Origin: JBGTIS01 sp041745535
GTDB taxonomy: Bacteria; Bacteroidota; Bacteroidia; Cytophagales; Cyclobacteriaceae
Length of the DNA stretch: 17,035 bases
Assembly: GCA_041745535.1 (NCBI GenBank)
Contig: JBGTIS010000245.1
Coordinates: 1-17,035, forward strand
Direction of reading: 5' to 3'
Shown piece by piece: positions 6,582 through 14,954 of the stretch. The notes under the pieces are model-generated. The model saw only the letters and a program-made list of their open reading frames with translations. It was not told where the DNA came from and made no database searches. Position 1 is the first letter of the stretch. The number at the start of each line of letters is the position of its first letter. Made by a program: the position numbers and the translations under genes.

Positions 6582-8999
6582 ATGCTAAAATTATTCTTCA
6601 AATCCGCTATCAGAAATCTGTTTAAAAATAAGGTTCATTCCTTTTTGAATATTGCCGGATTAGCACTCGGCTTATCGGCATTCCTGTACATAGCCACCTA
6701 TATTTTTCATGAAACCAGTTATGATAACTTTCATTCAAAGGCAGATCGGATTTACCGGGGTGTGGCCGACTTGAAGCTGGGTGAGGAAGTAACCATCTGG
6801 ACGGGCTCGGAAATTGCCCTGGCAGCATCGGCAAAAAACGATTTACCGGAGGTAGAAGCCGCTACCCGGGTGTTTCTGGTAAATAACGTCATGGTTAGTT
6901 ATGACGAGCAAAAAATGGTGGAGCCCACCATCGTATTTGCCGATTCGAACCTGTTCGAAGTATTTGATTTTAAGCTTTTGGAAGGAAATCCTGAAACTGT
7001 ACTTGCCCGGCCCAATAATGTATTGCTTAATGAAGCAGCCGCCAGAAAGTATTTTAAGGATGAAAATCCAGTAGGCAAATCACTTTTACTGGGCGATCGG
7101 AAAGACGGTTATCTGGTAACCGGCATTTTGGATGAGGTACCCAAAAACTCACATCTGCAATTTGAGATGCTGGCTTCCTTTTCCTCGGTTCCCCTTAGCA
7201 AAACCACTGGCCACAATGCTTTTGCTTATTTCGCCGAGGGGCTTTACACCTATATGCTTATCAGGGAAGGCACGGACATGAGCAACTTCCAGCAAAAATA
7301 CGACGACTTCGGTATGAAATACTGGGCACCCAATATTCTGGAAGCGACCGGAAAAACTGTGGAAGAATTTGAAGCGGCAGGCAACTATCAGGTGCATAAG
7401 CCGCAACCTTTACAGGACATTCATTTGAATGCCAAATACGCAGGGGGCCTGTCCACCACCGGCAATGCGCGGTATTTAATCATTTTAGCCATTACAGGCA
7501 TACTGATTCTGGTGATCGCCTGCTTTAATTTCATCAACCTGAGTACCGCCCAGGCCTCGCTGCGGGCCAAAGAAATTGGCATCAAAAAAATGGTGGGCTC
7601 GTCCCGACAACTTATTATGGTGCAAATCCTTTCCGAAACCTTTATTCACTGCCTCATCGCTTTGGCACTGGCACTGGCTTTCCTGAATCTGGTGCTGCCG
7701 GTGCTGAATAATTATTCGGAAATCGTGATCGAACCGGAATTTTTTCTCAACCCACTGACGCTAATTACGCTCGTCACCGTACCGCTGTTCGTGACCCTTT
7801 TGGCGGGTGGCTATCCGGCTTTTTATATTACCCGGTTTAAAATTGAAGACGTAATTAAAGGGAAATTTAATTTTGGCAGATCAAAGAACCGGACCAGGGG
7901 CAGTTTGGTGGCCTTTCAGTTTGTAGTGTTTATGGTGCTGGTTTTCAGTACCATCGTGATCCGCAAACAGCTCACTTTTTTACAGGAGCAAAATCCCGGT
8001 TTTAATAAAGAAAACGTATTGGTGATTAAAAACGCCTATCGTTTAGAAAATAACAGCAATCCTTTTAAAAACGAACTGCTTAAAAACTCCAAAGTGCTAT
8101 CAGCCACCTACTCTTCTGCCGTACCTTCTGTGCCTGTGATGTCGGATAATTCCTACAGCCTGAAAGGCAGCGACAACCCTATTTTAATGAGCCCCATGCA
8201 GGCAGACTACGATTTTCAAAAAACCTTTAAAGTGGAAATGAAGGAAGGGCGTTTCTTCTCTGATGACTTCCAAACGGATAGCCAGCACGTGATCATCAAC
8301 GAAGAAGCTGCCCGCCGAATGGGTATTACCGATTGGCAGAATCAGTATATCCACGCCAACTACAACGAGCGCACCGAGATGAAAATCATCGGGATCATGA
8401 AGAATTTTCACCTGGGTTCCCTGCGCGAAAGGCCGGCACCCATGGTATTAACCCTTACCGATCATAGTAATTATATTTCCATGCGGGTGCAGCCCGGCAA
8501 TATTGCTGAGGTTGTAGCATCGGTTAAACAGCAATGGAGTAATTTTAATGACGAACCCATTGAATATTTTTTCCTCGACAAAGCCTTCGATGCGCAGTAC
8601 AAATCAGAAAACCGGCTGGCGAAAATCATCGGATTGTTTACCATTATCGCCATCCTGATCGCCTGTTTCGGGTTATCCGGACTGATATCGTATACGGCCA
8701 ACCGGAAAAGAAAAGAGATAGGCATCAGAAAAATAAATGGCGCCCGGATTGCCGACATTTTAACTCTCTTGAACAAAGATTTCGCGCTGTGGGTAATGGT
8801 GGCCTTTGTCATTGCCATGCCCATTGCCTACTACGCCATGGACCGGTGGCTGGAGAACTTCGCCTACCGAACCGAATTAAACTGGTGGATTATGGCTTTG
8901 GCAGGAATAAGTGCCCTGGTAATCGCCATCGTTACCGTAAGCTGGCAATCGTACAAAGCCGCCAGCATTAACCCGGTAGATGCCATCAGAAATGAATAG
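6582..8999 (+). CDS. MacB/FtsX-type ABC transporter permease (no prefix domain)
   Basis: The 805-aa product starts directly with the permease core 'MLKLFFKSAIRNLFKNKVHS' and lacks the prefix domain of its upstream neighbour. A first span lies at about 21-45 and leads into 'HETSYDNFHSKADRIYRGVA', the usual MacB entry motif. FtsX domain 1 covers about 296-415 with 'FNFINLSTAQASLRAKEIG' and 'IKKMVGSSRQ'; another span follows near 443-465; FtsX domain 2 covers about 679-800 with 'RKRKEIGIRKINGARIADIL'. The final residues '..AASINPVDAIRNE' match the family end. It is full length and intact. Like permease 1 it has no nearby ATPase or adaptor gene. It may be the next member of an array in which an intermediate copy was lost, leaving the tail at 5973-6050. 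Confidence 0.92.
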   Translation: MLKLFFKSAIRNLFKNKVHSFLNIAGLALGLSAFLYIATYIFHETSYDNFHSKADRIYRGVADLKLGEEVTIWTGSEIALAASAKNDLPEVEAATRVFLVNNVMVSYDEQKMVEPTIVFADSNLFEVFDFKLLEGNPETVLARPNNVLLNEAAARKYFKDENPVGKSLLLGDRKDGYLVTGILDEVPKNSHLQFEMLASFSSVPLSKTTGHNAFAYFAEGLYTYMLIREGTDMSNFQQKYDDFGMKYWAPNILEATGKTVEEFEAAGNYQVHKPQPLQDIHLNAKYAGGLSTTGNARYLIILAITGILILVIACFNFINLSTAQASLRAKEIGIKKMVGSSRQLIMVQILSETFIHCLIALALALAFLNLVLPVLNNYSEIVIEPEFFLNPLTLITLVTVPLFVTLLAGGYPAFYITRFKIEDVIKGKFNFGRSKNRTRGSLVAFQFVVFMVLVFSTIVIRKQLTFLQEQNPGFNKENVLVIKNAYRLENNSNPFKNELLKNSKVLSATYSSAVPSVPVMSDNSYSLKGSDNPILMSPMQADYDFQKTFKVEMKEGRFFSDDFQTDSQHVIINEEAARRMGITDWQNQYIHANYNERTEMKIIGIMKNFHLGSLRERPAPMVLTLTDHSNYISMRVQPGNIAEVVASVKQQWSNFNDEPIEYFFLDKAFDAQYKSENRLAKIIGLFTIIAILIACFGLSGLISYTANRKRKEIGIRKINGARIADILTLLNKDFALWVMVAFVIAMPIAYYAMDRWLENFAYRTELNWWIMALAGISALVIAIVTVSWQSYKAASINPVDAIRNE

Positions 9000-9024
9000 G
9001 TTTCTCTCACCCCTACTTACCCCT

Positions 9025-9047
9025 TCCTGTGTCCGCATAGGACGGAA
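9025..9047. repeat. Hairpin repeat after permease 2 (copy 1)
   Basis: The 23-base segment beginning TCCTGTGTC and ending AGGACGGAA lies 26 bases past the permease 2 stop. Nearly the same sequence occurs at 14598-14619 after the lyase gene. This copy can form GTCC/GGAC around a 5-base loop (9031-9043). It may act as a 3'-end structure, but no T tract follows. Confidence 0.55.
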
Positions 9048-9128
9048 ATAGGATGGAATTCAGTGTCATACTACAGAGTGATATCTTATTATAAGTCAAT
9101 TTACTGAAAATACTTTTTGAGCAATATT

Positions 9129-10040
9129 ATGAACGCATATTTGTATCAATACACAATCTCCGCATACTTTGTGTCGCTGATACTGGCAGGCGGTTTACAG
9201 GCCATGCAGGCAACAGATATCACGACACATAATCCGGCTTATTCAGGAAATAAACATCCGCGTATTTTATTTGATGAAGCACATCATAACTTTCATACCT
9301 CTACTGGCCGGTATCAACCTTTTGCTGAAGCTTTAATCCAGGATGGGTATATGCTTACCCCAAATAAACAAAAAATCACACCGGAAGTACTGGCCGGTTA
9401 CGATGTGTTTGTATGTGCCAATGCTTTCAGTGCAGCGCCTGACTCGTCAGGTAGATTATCACCACGCTTGGCATTTACTGCCGAAGAATGTCACCATTTA
9501 AAGCAATGGGTATTGAACGGCGGCAGCATGTGGCTCATTGCTGATCATGAACCGGCGGGAAACGCGGTTGAAAATCTGGCCGATAGCTTTGGTGTCAGCA
9601 TGAGCAAGTCTTTTACAGCCGATCCCAAAAATTTTGATAAGATCGTGCTTGATGCCAGTTGGATTCGTTATTCCGTTGAAAATAAAAATCTTGGTAATCA
9701 TTCTATTGTTAAAGGCAGAAATGAAGCTGAGCGTATCAGAACCGCGCTTTCATTTACGGGTCAATCCCTTAAAGGACCTAAAAACAGCACGCCGTTTTTA
9801 CTGCTTTCGAATGCAGCCTATGACGTATCGCATATAGAAGATCGGTTGAATGCTAAAATTATTTCCGCAAAGGGCAGATGCCAGGGGTTGGCCATGGAAT
9901 TCGGAAAAGGAAGGGTTGTTATTTGCGGTGAGGCGGCCATGTTTACCTCACAACAGGGTGACCCAGGTATGAATTATCCTGGAACAGACAATAAACAATT
10001 ACTATTAAATATTGCCCATTGGTTAACCAAACTTATTTGA
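9129..10040 (+). CDS. Secreted DUF4350-like protein
   Basis: Starting at the ATG (9129) gives 303 aa with a signal-peptide-like N-terminus ('ISAYFVSLILAGGLQA'); a TTG four codons upstream is also open but less likely. The mature part begins 'KHPRILFDEAHHNFHTSTGR', close to the 'hhhDxxHxNxH' opening of DUF4350/GATase1-like proteins. It continues with 'YDVFVCANAF', a helix after 'FTAEECHHLKQWVLNGGSMW' (about residues 117-136), 'LIADHEPAG', and a closing 'FGKGRVVICGEAAMFTSQ'. This fold is seen in GldG/DUF4350 and related alpha/beta domains that appear to have lost glutamine amidotransferase activity. No catalytic Cys of a class I amidotransferase is evident at the nucleophile-elbow position. It is transcribed toward the serine hydrolase gene; its role is unknown. 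Confidence 0.65.
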   Translation: MNAYLYQYTISAYFVSLILAGGLQAMQATDITTHNPAYSGNKHPRILFDEAHHNFHTSTGRYQPFAEALIQDGYMLTPNKQKITPEVLAGYDVFVCANAFSAAPDSSGRLSPRLAFTAEECHHLKQWVLNGGSMWLIADHEPAGNAVENLADSFGVSMSKSFTADPKNFDKIVLDASWIRYSVENKNLGNHSIVKGRNEAERIRTALSFTGQSLKGPKNSTPFLLLSNAAYDVSHIEDRLNAKIISAKGRCQGLAMEFGKGRVVICGEAAMFTSQQGDPGMNYPGTDNKQLLLNIAHWLTKLI

Positions 10041-10122
10041 CCAGGCCCTGGATACACAACATTACAAATAAGAACGCGAGAAAATTAAGGCCGTCATTGG
10101 TAATACAGAAGAGTTGTTTACA

Positions 10123-11277
10123 TTATTCTATTTTTTTACCTATCATTTCCTGTCCATTCTGGAATAATGTTAAGCTTTCTATTTTATTTTCGTCGGCCTG
10201 GAACGTGATCCGGGCGTCTACTACGGTCAGGAAAAATTCATGATCGTTTGCATTGGTAAGGACCACCACACCTTTCCCCGATTCTTTTACGAAACCTGCG
10301 AATGCCCTGTATCCGCCCGTACCCCCATTATGCCAGATCACATCGCCCTCTGCCCCTGCTTTAATGTGCCAACCCAACCCTACTTTCATGCCTCCCGCTT
10401 TATCATGTCGGGGTTTATGGGTCATTTCCATAGCAGGTTGAAGGGTGGTTTCAGTATATCCTAAATTCGCTGATAAAAACGTAAGCATATCAGCCGTGGA
10501 ACTTCGTATCGCGCCCGCGCCTGCCAGGGTTGGGATATCCCAGTTTTCAACTTCAGCACCATTGGCGTGCCCCACTGCCAGATGGTCTTGCAATGTTTGA
10601 TCTAATGCGATCTTTGTTTCTTTCATGCCTAAGGGGGCAGCCATATTATTGATCATCAGTTGCTCGTAGGGCAGCCCAGCATGGATACTCAAAATGTGTC
10701 CCAACAGCCCTTGTGCCAGGTTAGAGTACTCATAGGCAGCCCCTACTTCCCTGGTGGGTTGATACGTTGAAATAAAGCTATACATTTGTTCCACCGAATA
10801 ATCCGCAAAAGGATTATTAGGATTCGCTGGCGCGAAATTATCGGGCATACGGGGTAAGCCGGAGGTATGGTCAGAGAGCGAACCTAAAGTTATTTCATCC
10901 GAACCCTGTACCGGTACCACTACCTCAGAAGGAAGGTAGGAGTTGATGGGATCATCCAGGTGAACCTTGCCATCTAATACCTGCTGCGCCAACAGGATGG
11001 CTGTGAAGACTTTTGATATCGAGCCAATTTCATAAATGGTGTGTTCATTCACTAACATTCCATCGGCACGCGTTTTACCAAAGTTGAAATATTTTGTCCC
11101 ATTCGCATCGATAATACCAATGGCAATACTGGGATTGGTTTCGTTTTCAATTCTCTTTTCAATACTTTCTTTGACATCTTCTGGAAAGGTATCCAGGGAA
11201 ACCGCAGGTTGGCAACCTGCAACATACCAACCCAAAAAGAGAAAGAAAGCAACATAGAAAACTTTGCGTCTACGCAT
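10123..11277 (-). CDS. Serine hydrolase lipoprotein, class C beta-lactamase family
   Basis: The 384-aa product has a lipoprotein signal ending VAGC (Cys22) and the three motifs of the penicillin-binding/beta-lactamase class C fold: S86-I-S-K89 in 'EIGSISKVFTAILL', Y184-S-N186 in 'AYEYSNLAQGLLG', and H316-N-G-G in 'IWHNGGTGGYRAFAGF'. All nucleophile and base residues are present, so it should be an active esterase, peptidase or beta-lactamase-like enzyme in the periplasm or at the outer membrane. The C-terminus is odd: right after 'GVVVLTNAND' the chain continues 'HEFFLTVVDARITFQADENK', which looks like the last strands of a DUF3471 domain. Most of that domain, usually about 80-100 residues, is missing, which suggests an in-frame deletion. 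It faces the DUF4350-like gene convergently, with an 82-bp gap. Confidence 0.88.
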   Translation of the reverse strand: MRRRKVFYVAFFLFLGWYVAGCQPAVSLDTFPEDVKESIEKRIENETNPSIAIGIIDANGTKYFNFGKTRADGMLVNEHTIYEIGSISKVFTAILLAQQVLDGKVHLDDPINSYLPSEVVVPVQGSDEITLGSLSDHTSGLPRMPDNFAPANPNNPFADYSVEQMYSFISTYQPTREVGAAYEYSNLAQGLLGHILSIHAGLPYEQLMINNMAAPLGMKETKIALDQTLQDHLAVGHANGAEVENWDIPTLAGAGAIRSSTADMLTFLSANLGYTETTLQPAMEMTHKPRHDKAGGMKVGLGWHIKAGAEGDVIWHNGGTGGYRAFAGFVKESGKGVVVLTNANDHEFFLTVVDARITFQADENKIESLTLFQNGQEMIGKKIE

Positions 11278-11365
11278 GATATTAGGGTTATTTTATAAGG
11301 TATTGGTTCTGAAATTCAATCCAGAAACTTCAATTTACAAAAGTTTTTCGAAAACCTGCAACCCA

Positions 11366-11393
11366 GCCTATGCGGCCCAACCTATGCGGCCCA
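11366..11393 (+). repeat. 14-bp tandem unit, two copies
   Basis: GCCTATGCGGCCCA at 11366-11379 is followed at once by ACCTATGCGGCCCA at 11380-11393. The exact reverse complement of the first unit occurs at 11565-11578. The arms 11381-11396 and 11562-11577 are a perfect 16-bp inverted repeat that could close about 165 bp into a stem-loop ahead of the SUMF1-like gene. Confidence 0.8.
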
Positions 11394-11397
11394 GCCT

Positions 11398-11600
11398 GAT
11401 GCCTCACCCATGGTATCTCAGTTGCTTCGGCAATCCGACCGTTCTATAAAAGATCAACCCCATTAGGCACATAAACCATCATTTTTATTATATTGGAAGG
11501 TGTTCGCGTCACGGTTGGATCACCGGAAACGATGGAGTCCTGGTATCCATTTTCAGCACAGGGCTGGGCCGCATAGGCACGGAGGCCCTTCGCTTGTAAG
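11398..11600 (+). repeat. Interspersed intergenic repeat, copy A
   Basis: This stretch fills most of the 331-bp gap between the divergent serine hydrolase and SUMF1-like genes. It shares several blocks in the same order with 14822-14954: 'CTCACC.ATG.TATC', an 18-base block CATTTTTATTATATTGGA (11480-11497), a 26-base exact block starting CCTGGTATCCATTTTCAGCA (11539-11564), and ACGGAGGCCCTT (11579-11590). It then runs CGCTTGTAAG, which also follows the matching hairpin at 15224-15233. Compared with copy B it carries an extra 14 bases at 11565-11578 inside the AGGGC/GCCCT hairpin. No coding frame is conserved between copies. Confidence 0.75.
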
Positions 11601-11608
11601 GGGAACAA

Positions 11609-12316
11609 ATGAAGCAAAAAATGTTTAGCATATCCGATATTTCAACAATAAGTAACCAAATGGTGGAAATACCAGGCGGTGCCATTGCATTGAGAGATGA
11701 TAGAATAAAACATCAATGGATGGTGGAGATAACACCTTTTTTACTGGCCAAATATCCCGTGACCCAGGATGTATATTTTGCCATCACAAAAGCATCTCCC
11801 AGCACTTTCAACGGGAATAAGAAACCGGTAGAAACCGTATCGTGGAAAGATGCGGTAATTTTTTGTAATTTGCTCTCCGGAAAAGCTGGATTACAACCTT
11901 GCTATGATTGGAATAATCACAGCGAAGAAATAACATTTGACGCGAAAGCAGATGGCTACCGGCTCCCCACTGAAGCGGAATGGGAATATGCCTGTAAAGC
12001 AGGAACAACAGCGATGAGATATGGAGAGATTGATAGCATTGCCTGGTTTAAAGGCAATGCGGAAGGAATGACCCATGAGGTGGGTATGAAAGCACCCAAT
12101 GCCTGGGGATTGTATGATATGTTGGGTAATGTATGGGAATGGTGCTCAGATATATATGATGAGAAAGTTTACGGTTCGTACCGTATCTTTCGGGGGGGTG
12201 GTTGGTTTGATGAAGCAAGAAGTTGTTTGGCTACCAATCGCAGGCGTAGTCATCCTGCCGCGTTTAAAATTGATGACCTTGGATTTCGAATCGCGAGAAA
12301 TTTGGAGAAAAAATAA
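11609..12316 (+). CDS. SUMF1/formylglycine-generating-enzyme-fold protein, probably not a true FGE
   Basis: The 235-aa product has no signal peptide. It spans a complete FGE-sulfatase domain: 'QMVEIPGGAIALRDD' (about 17-31), 'PFLLAKYPVTQDVYFAI' (43-59), 'PVETVSWKDAVIFCNLLS' (73-90), 'YRLPTEAEWEYACKAGT' (117-133), 'NAWGLYDMLGNVWEWCSD' (164-181), 'RIFRGGGWFDEARSC' (192-206) and 'DDLGFRIAR' (222-230). The family motifs are well kept. In true FGE the active site has a Cys pair after the RGGS motif; here only C206 aligns with the second Cys, and the first position is acidic (D201). The protein is therefore more likely one of the many SUMF1-fold proteins of other function, such as a sugar- or protein-binding or EgtB-like module. 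An AGGGGAA stretch seven bases upstream supports the start. The lyase gene follows 63 bp later in the same direction. Confidence 0.85.
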   Translation: MKQKMFSISDISTISNQMVEIPGGAIALRDDRIKHQWMVEITPFLLAKYPVTQDVYFAITKASPSTFNGNKKPVETVSWKDAVIFCNLLSGKAGLQPCYDWNNHSEEITFDAKADGYRLPTEAEWEYACKAGTTAMRYGEIDSIAWFKGNAEGMTHEVGMKAPNAWGLYDMLGNVWEWCSDIYDEKVYGSYRIFRGGGWFDEARSCLATNRRRSHPAAFKIDDLGFRIARNLEKK

Positions 12317-12379
12317 AACCCGAGGCGAAGCATAAAAAATGATTAAATAATTTCGATAAACCTACAAAAATAATTATCC

Positions 12380-14539
12380 ATGATAAAAACTGCCCTGCTG
12401 ATATTGATCTTTTGTTTTTCTGTATTATCCACGCCTGCAAAAGCTGACGATTTTGATATTATTAAAGAAAGAGTGGTTAATGAACTATTAAAAACAGAAG
12501 TTGAGGATGCAACGGTGGAAGAGATCATCCATACCATGAATGCCGATGGAAGTTTTCAGGGTATCAACTATGCCGACCTCAGCCGAACAGGGGGTTTTCC
12601 TCACCGCCATCACACCTCTAATTTGGTTACCCTGGCCCAAGCTTATAAAATCAAGCCGTCGGATTATTACAAAAGTAAAAAGCTGAAAGCAACGATTGTC
12701 CGGGGATTGACGTACTGGGTAGATCACGATTTTTTTGGGGATAACTGGCATAATAATCAAATCTCTACCCCTACCAATCTGGTAAATCTCATGTTGCTCG
12801 TAGGCGATGAACTGCCCCAGGACCTGGTGGACAGGGCGCAACCTATTATCGGAAGGGCCCATATGCAGGCTTCCGGAGCCAGGCCCAGCGGTGACCGAAT
12901 TGTGATTGCCGGGATTCTGGCAAAAAACTTGCTTTTTATCGGCGACAGAGAAGGGTTCGACGAAATCATCAGATTGATTGAGGGGGAAGTGAAATTTTCT
13001 ACCGGTAGCCGGGGCATGCAACATGATTATAGTTTTCATCACAGAGTAGACCGGGTGAACAATACCACTTCTTATGGATACGGTAAATATGCGAATGCCT
13101 TTGGAGAATGGTCTTATTATGTAGCCGATACCAAATCTGCCTTTTCACAAGAGAAAATCAATCACCTGGTGGATTATTACCTGGATGGCATCTATAAGCA
13201 AATGGTGTATGGCATTTATCCAGACATCAGTGTGAAAAACAGAAGTATTTCCAATCAATCCACCTTTGCGCCAGCGGATGTAGTAGAAATAGAAAGGCTG
13301 CTGCTCAGCACCGATTACCGGAAAGAGGAACTGGAAGAGATCATCCGATTAAGAAAAGGGGAAGCCGCGCCCTCCCGGTCGTTTAGTAAATTCTTTTGGC
13401 AAACCGAACATTTTGTATTCCAAAGGCCCAATTTTTATACCACCGTACGAATGTATTCTACCAGGAACAGGAATATGGAAGAGCCATACAACGGACCGGG
13501 AAAAACCACCCACCACCGTGCTGATGGCACCAATTATTTAATGCTGGCGGGAGATGAATACCATGATATCTGGCCTGTGTACGACTGGCAAAAAATATCA
13601 GGCACCACCATTGTGCAAAAACCCGAACTTTATGGCCCGGACGAAATACAAAAAGACGGGTTGAGGGATTTTGTAGGGGCCGTTACCGATGGGTTATATG
13701 GTGCGGTAGCTTTCGACTTTAAAAGTCCGCATGATATGCTTGAGGCCAAAAAGTCCTGGTTCTTTTTTGATGAGGAATATGTTTGTCTGGGAACAGGCAT
13801 CAATTCCGACCCAGACTTGCCAGTGGCCACCACCATCAACCAGGTACTTTTGAGAAGCGATGTCACCATGCTGCAGGAGGGTCAGGTGCAAAAACTTCCA
13901 TCTGGGGAGCGGGTATTGGATGGTGTGAAATGGGTCCATCAGGATAAGATTGGCTATATTTTTCCTGAAAACACCCCCGTTCATGTGTCCAACCAGGTGG
14001 AAAAGGGGCGATGGTCGGACATCACCGATCAGAAAAATATTTCTGAAGAGGTGGTCAGTGAAGAGGTATTTATGTTGTGGATGGATCATGGCAGCCGCCC
14101 GCAAAATGCTTCCTATGCCTACATCGTAGTGCCTGATGTAGAGGTACAGGAACTGGAAGAGACTGCCAGCAACCAGCGCGATATTGAAATCATTTCCAAC
14201 ACCAGCGACGTGCAGGCGGTAAAACACAATCAACTGGGTATATGTCAGGTGGCTTTTTACAAAGCCGGAGAAGTTGAAATAGCGACAGATGTAAAAGTGA
14301 GCATGGAAAGCCAGGGAATGGCGATGCTCAAAATGCAGGAAAACAGCATCGCGGAACTGACAGTGGCAGACCCATCGAGAAAACTCAATAAGGTACTATT
14401 GACCGTTTCCGGCATTTATGAGGTGAAAGGAAATAACTTTGTAACCTATCCCAACAACAGCCAAAATAACACCTTAATCATCGTAGACTTACCGCAGGAT
14501 GTGTATGCGGGTAAGAGTGTGACGGTTGAATTATTTTGA
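12380..14539 (+). CDS. Polysaccharide lyase family 8 enzyme (chondroitin AC/hyaluronate/xanthan-lyase-like)
   Basis: The 719-aa product begins with a signal peptide (about 1-22, ending 'TPAKA') and should be secreted to the periplasm or beyond. The layout and length fit PL8: an alpha/alpha toroid (about 25-335), a beta-sandwich (about 340-600) and a C-terminal beta domain (about 610-719). Putative catalytic residues by pattern are N125/N126 in 'NWHNNQISTPTN', H220/H221 in 'QHDYSFHHR', Y232 or Y234 in 'TSYGYGKYANAFGEW', R288 in 'VKNRSISN' and E367/E368 in 'NRNMEEPYNG', followed by 'HHRADGTNYLML'. PL8 enzymes cleave uronic-acid polysaccharides by beta-elimination. The exact substrate (chondroitin, hyaluronan, xanthan or an algal polymer) cannot be set from motifs. 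No SusC/SusD pair or sulfatase is nearby, so this is not a full utilisation locus in the window. Confidence 0.9.
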   Translation: MIKTALLILIFCFSVLSTPAKADDFDIIKERVVNELLKTEVEDATVEEIIHTMNADGSFQGINYADLSRTGGFPHRHHTSNLVTLAQAYKIKPSDYYKSKKLKATIVRGLTYWVDHDFFGDNWHNNQISTPTNLVNLMLLVGDELPQDLVDRAQPIIGRAHMQASGARPSGDRIVIAGILAKNLLFIGDREGFDEIIRLIEGEVKFSTGSRGMQHDYSFHHRVDRVNNTTSYGYGKYANAFGEWSYYVADTKSAFSQEKINHLVDYYLDGIYKQMVYGIYPDISVKNRSISNQSTFAPADVVEIERLLLSTDYRKEELEEIIRLRKGEAAPSRSFSKFFWQTEHFVFQRPNFYTTVRMYSTRNRNMEEPYNGPGKTTHHRADGTNYLMLAGDEYHDIWPVYDWQKISGTTIVQKPELYGPDEIQKDGLRDFVGAVTDGLYGAVAFDFKSPHDMLEAKKSWFFFDEEYVCLGTGINSDPDLPVATTINQVLLRSDVTMLQEGQVQKLPSGERVLDGVKWVHQDKIGYIFPENTPVHVSNQVEKGRWSDITDQKNISEEVVSEEVFMLWMDHGSRPQNASYAYIVVPDVEVQELEETASNQRDIEIISNTSDVQAVKHNQLGICQVAFYKAGEVEIATDVKVSMESQGMAMLKMQENSIAELTVADPSRKLNKVLLTVSGIYEVKGNNFVTYPNNSQNNTLIIVDLPQDVYAGKSVTVELF

Positions 14540-14596
14540 AGTTTCATACTGGATGCCAGATTATCCAGTGAACAGCATCCAGACAACCCACCCCTC

Positions 14597-14619
14597 GTCC
14601 TGTGTCTCACAGGACGGAA
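14597..14619. repeat. Hairpin repeat after the lyase gene (copy 2)
   Basis: GTCCTGTG (14597-14604), a 3-base loop and CACAGGAC (14608-14615) form a perfect 8-bp hairpin, 57 bases past the lyase stop codon. The core from TCCTGTGTC to AGGACGGAA matches 9025-9047 except for the loop and one base of length. No T tract follows, so it is better read as an intergenic palindromic unit, possibly also stabilising the mRNA 3' end. Confidence 0.6.
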
Positions 14620-14694
14620 TTACCGCCTACCCCTTCACCCACAGGCGCAGCTTTCATTTTTACCACGGCCGTAGTGTTTACACATAATAGGTGG

Positions 14695-14821
14695 AGCGTG
14701 AATAATAGGTAAGAACTAAAAATGAATGTTGCCAATTCTAATTTTGCCGGACGTCAGCCAGTCAACTTCTAAAAATACCGGAACGGTAGTAGCAGGCAAC
14801 CTTTTGATTTGCCAGACTGCC
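14695..14821 (+). repeat. 127-bp direct repeat, copy 1 (block D)
   Basis: This block and 15232-15358 have the same length and differ at three positions only. It starts AGCGTGAATAATAGGTAAGA and ends GATTTGCCAGACTGCC. It runs straight into copy B of the interspersed repeat, so D and B appear to be parts of one larger unit. Neither copy has a meaningful reading frame (ATGAATGTTGCC opens a frame that stops after 16 codons). Confidence 0.92.
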
Positions 14822-14954
14822 CCTCACCAATGATATCCAGGACTCAGTCCGTATTATACATGCACACGAAATACCATTTTTATTATATTGGAGGAGGTTT
14901 AATTGACGGGCAGAGCCCTGGTATCCATTTTCAGCACAGGGCACGGAGGCCCTT
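14822..14954 (+). repeat. Interspersed intergenic repeat, copy B
   Basis: This copy shares ordered blocks with 11398-11600, including an 18-base and a 26-base exact match (14875-14892 and 14917-14942). It ends in a small hairpin AGGGC-ACGGAG-GCCCT at 14938-14953. Unlike copy A it lacks the 14-base insertion in that hairpin. Confidence 0.78.

Noticed and set aside
9117..9128. TTG start four codons before the chosen start of the DUF4350-like gene
   Set aside because: The ATG at 9129 gives an equally good signal peptide, and TTG starts are rare; no ribosome site favours the longer form.
10041..10051. CCAGGCCCTGG palindrome between convergent genes as a terminator
   Set aside because: The stem has a single-base loop and no T tract; too weak to call.
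12488..13042. 184-codon open frame on the minus strand inside the lyase gene
   Set aside because: It is antisense to a well-conserved PL8 gene, has no family pattern and fits a chance open frame.
13694..14233. 179-codon minus-strand frame inside the lyase gene
   Set aside because: It is the antisense shadow of the beta-sandwich region; no recognisable motif.
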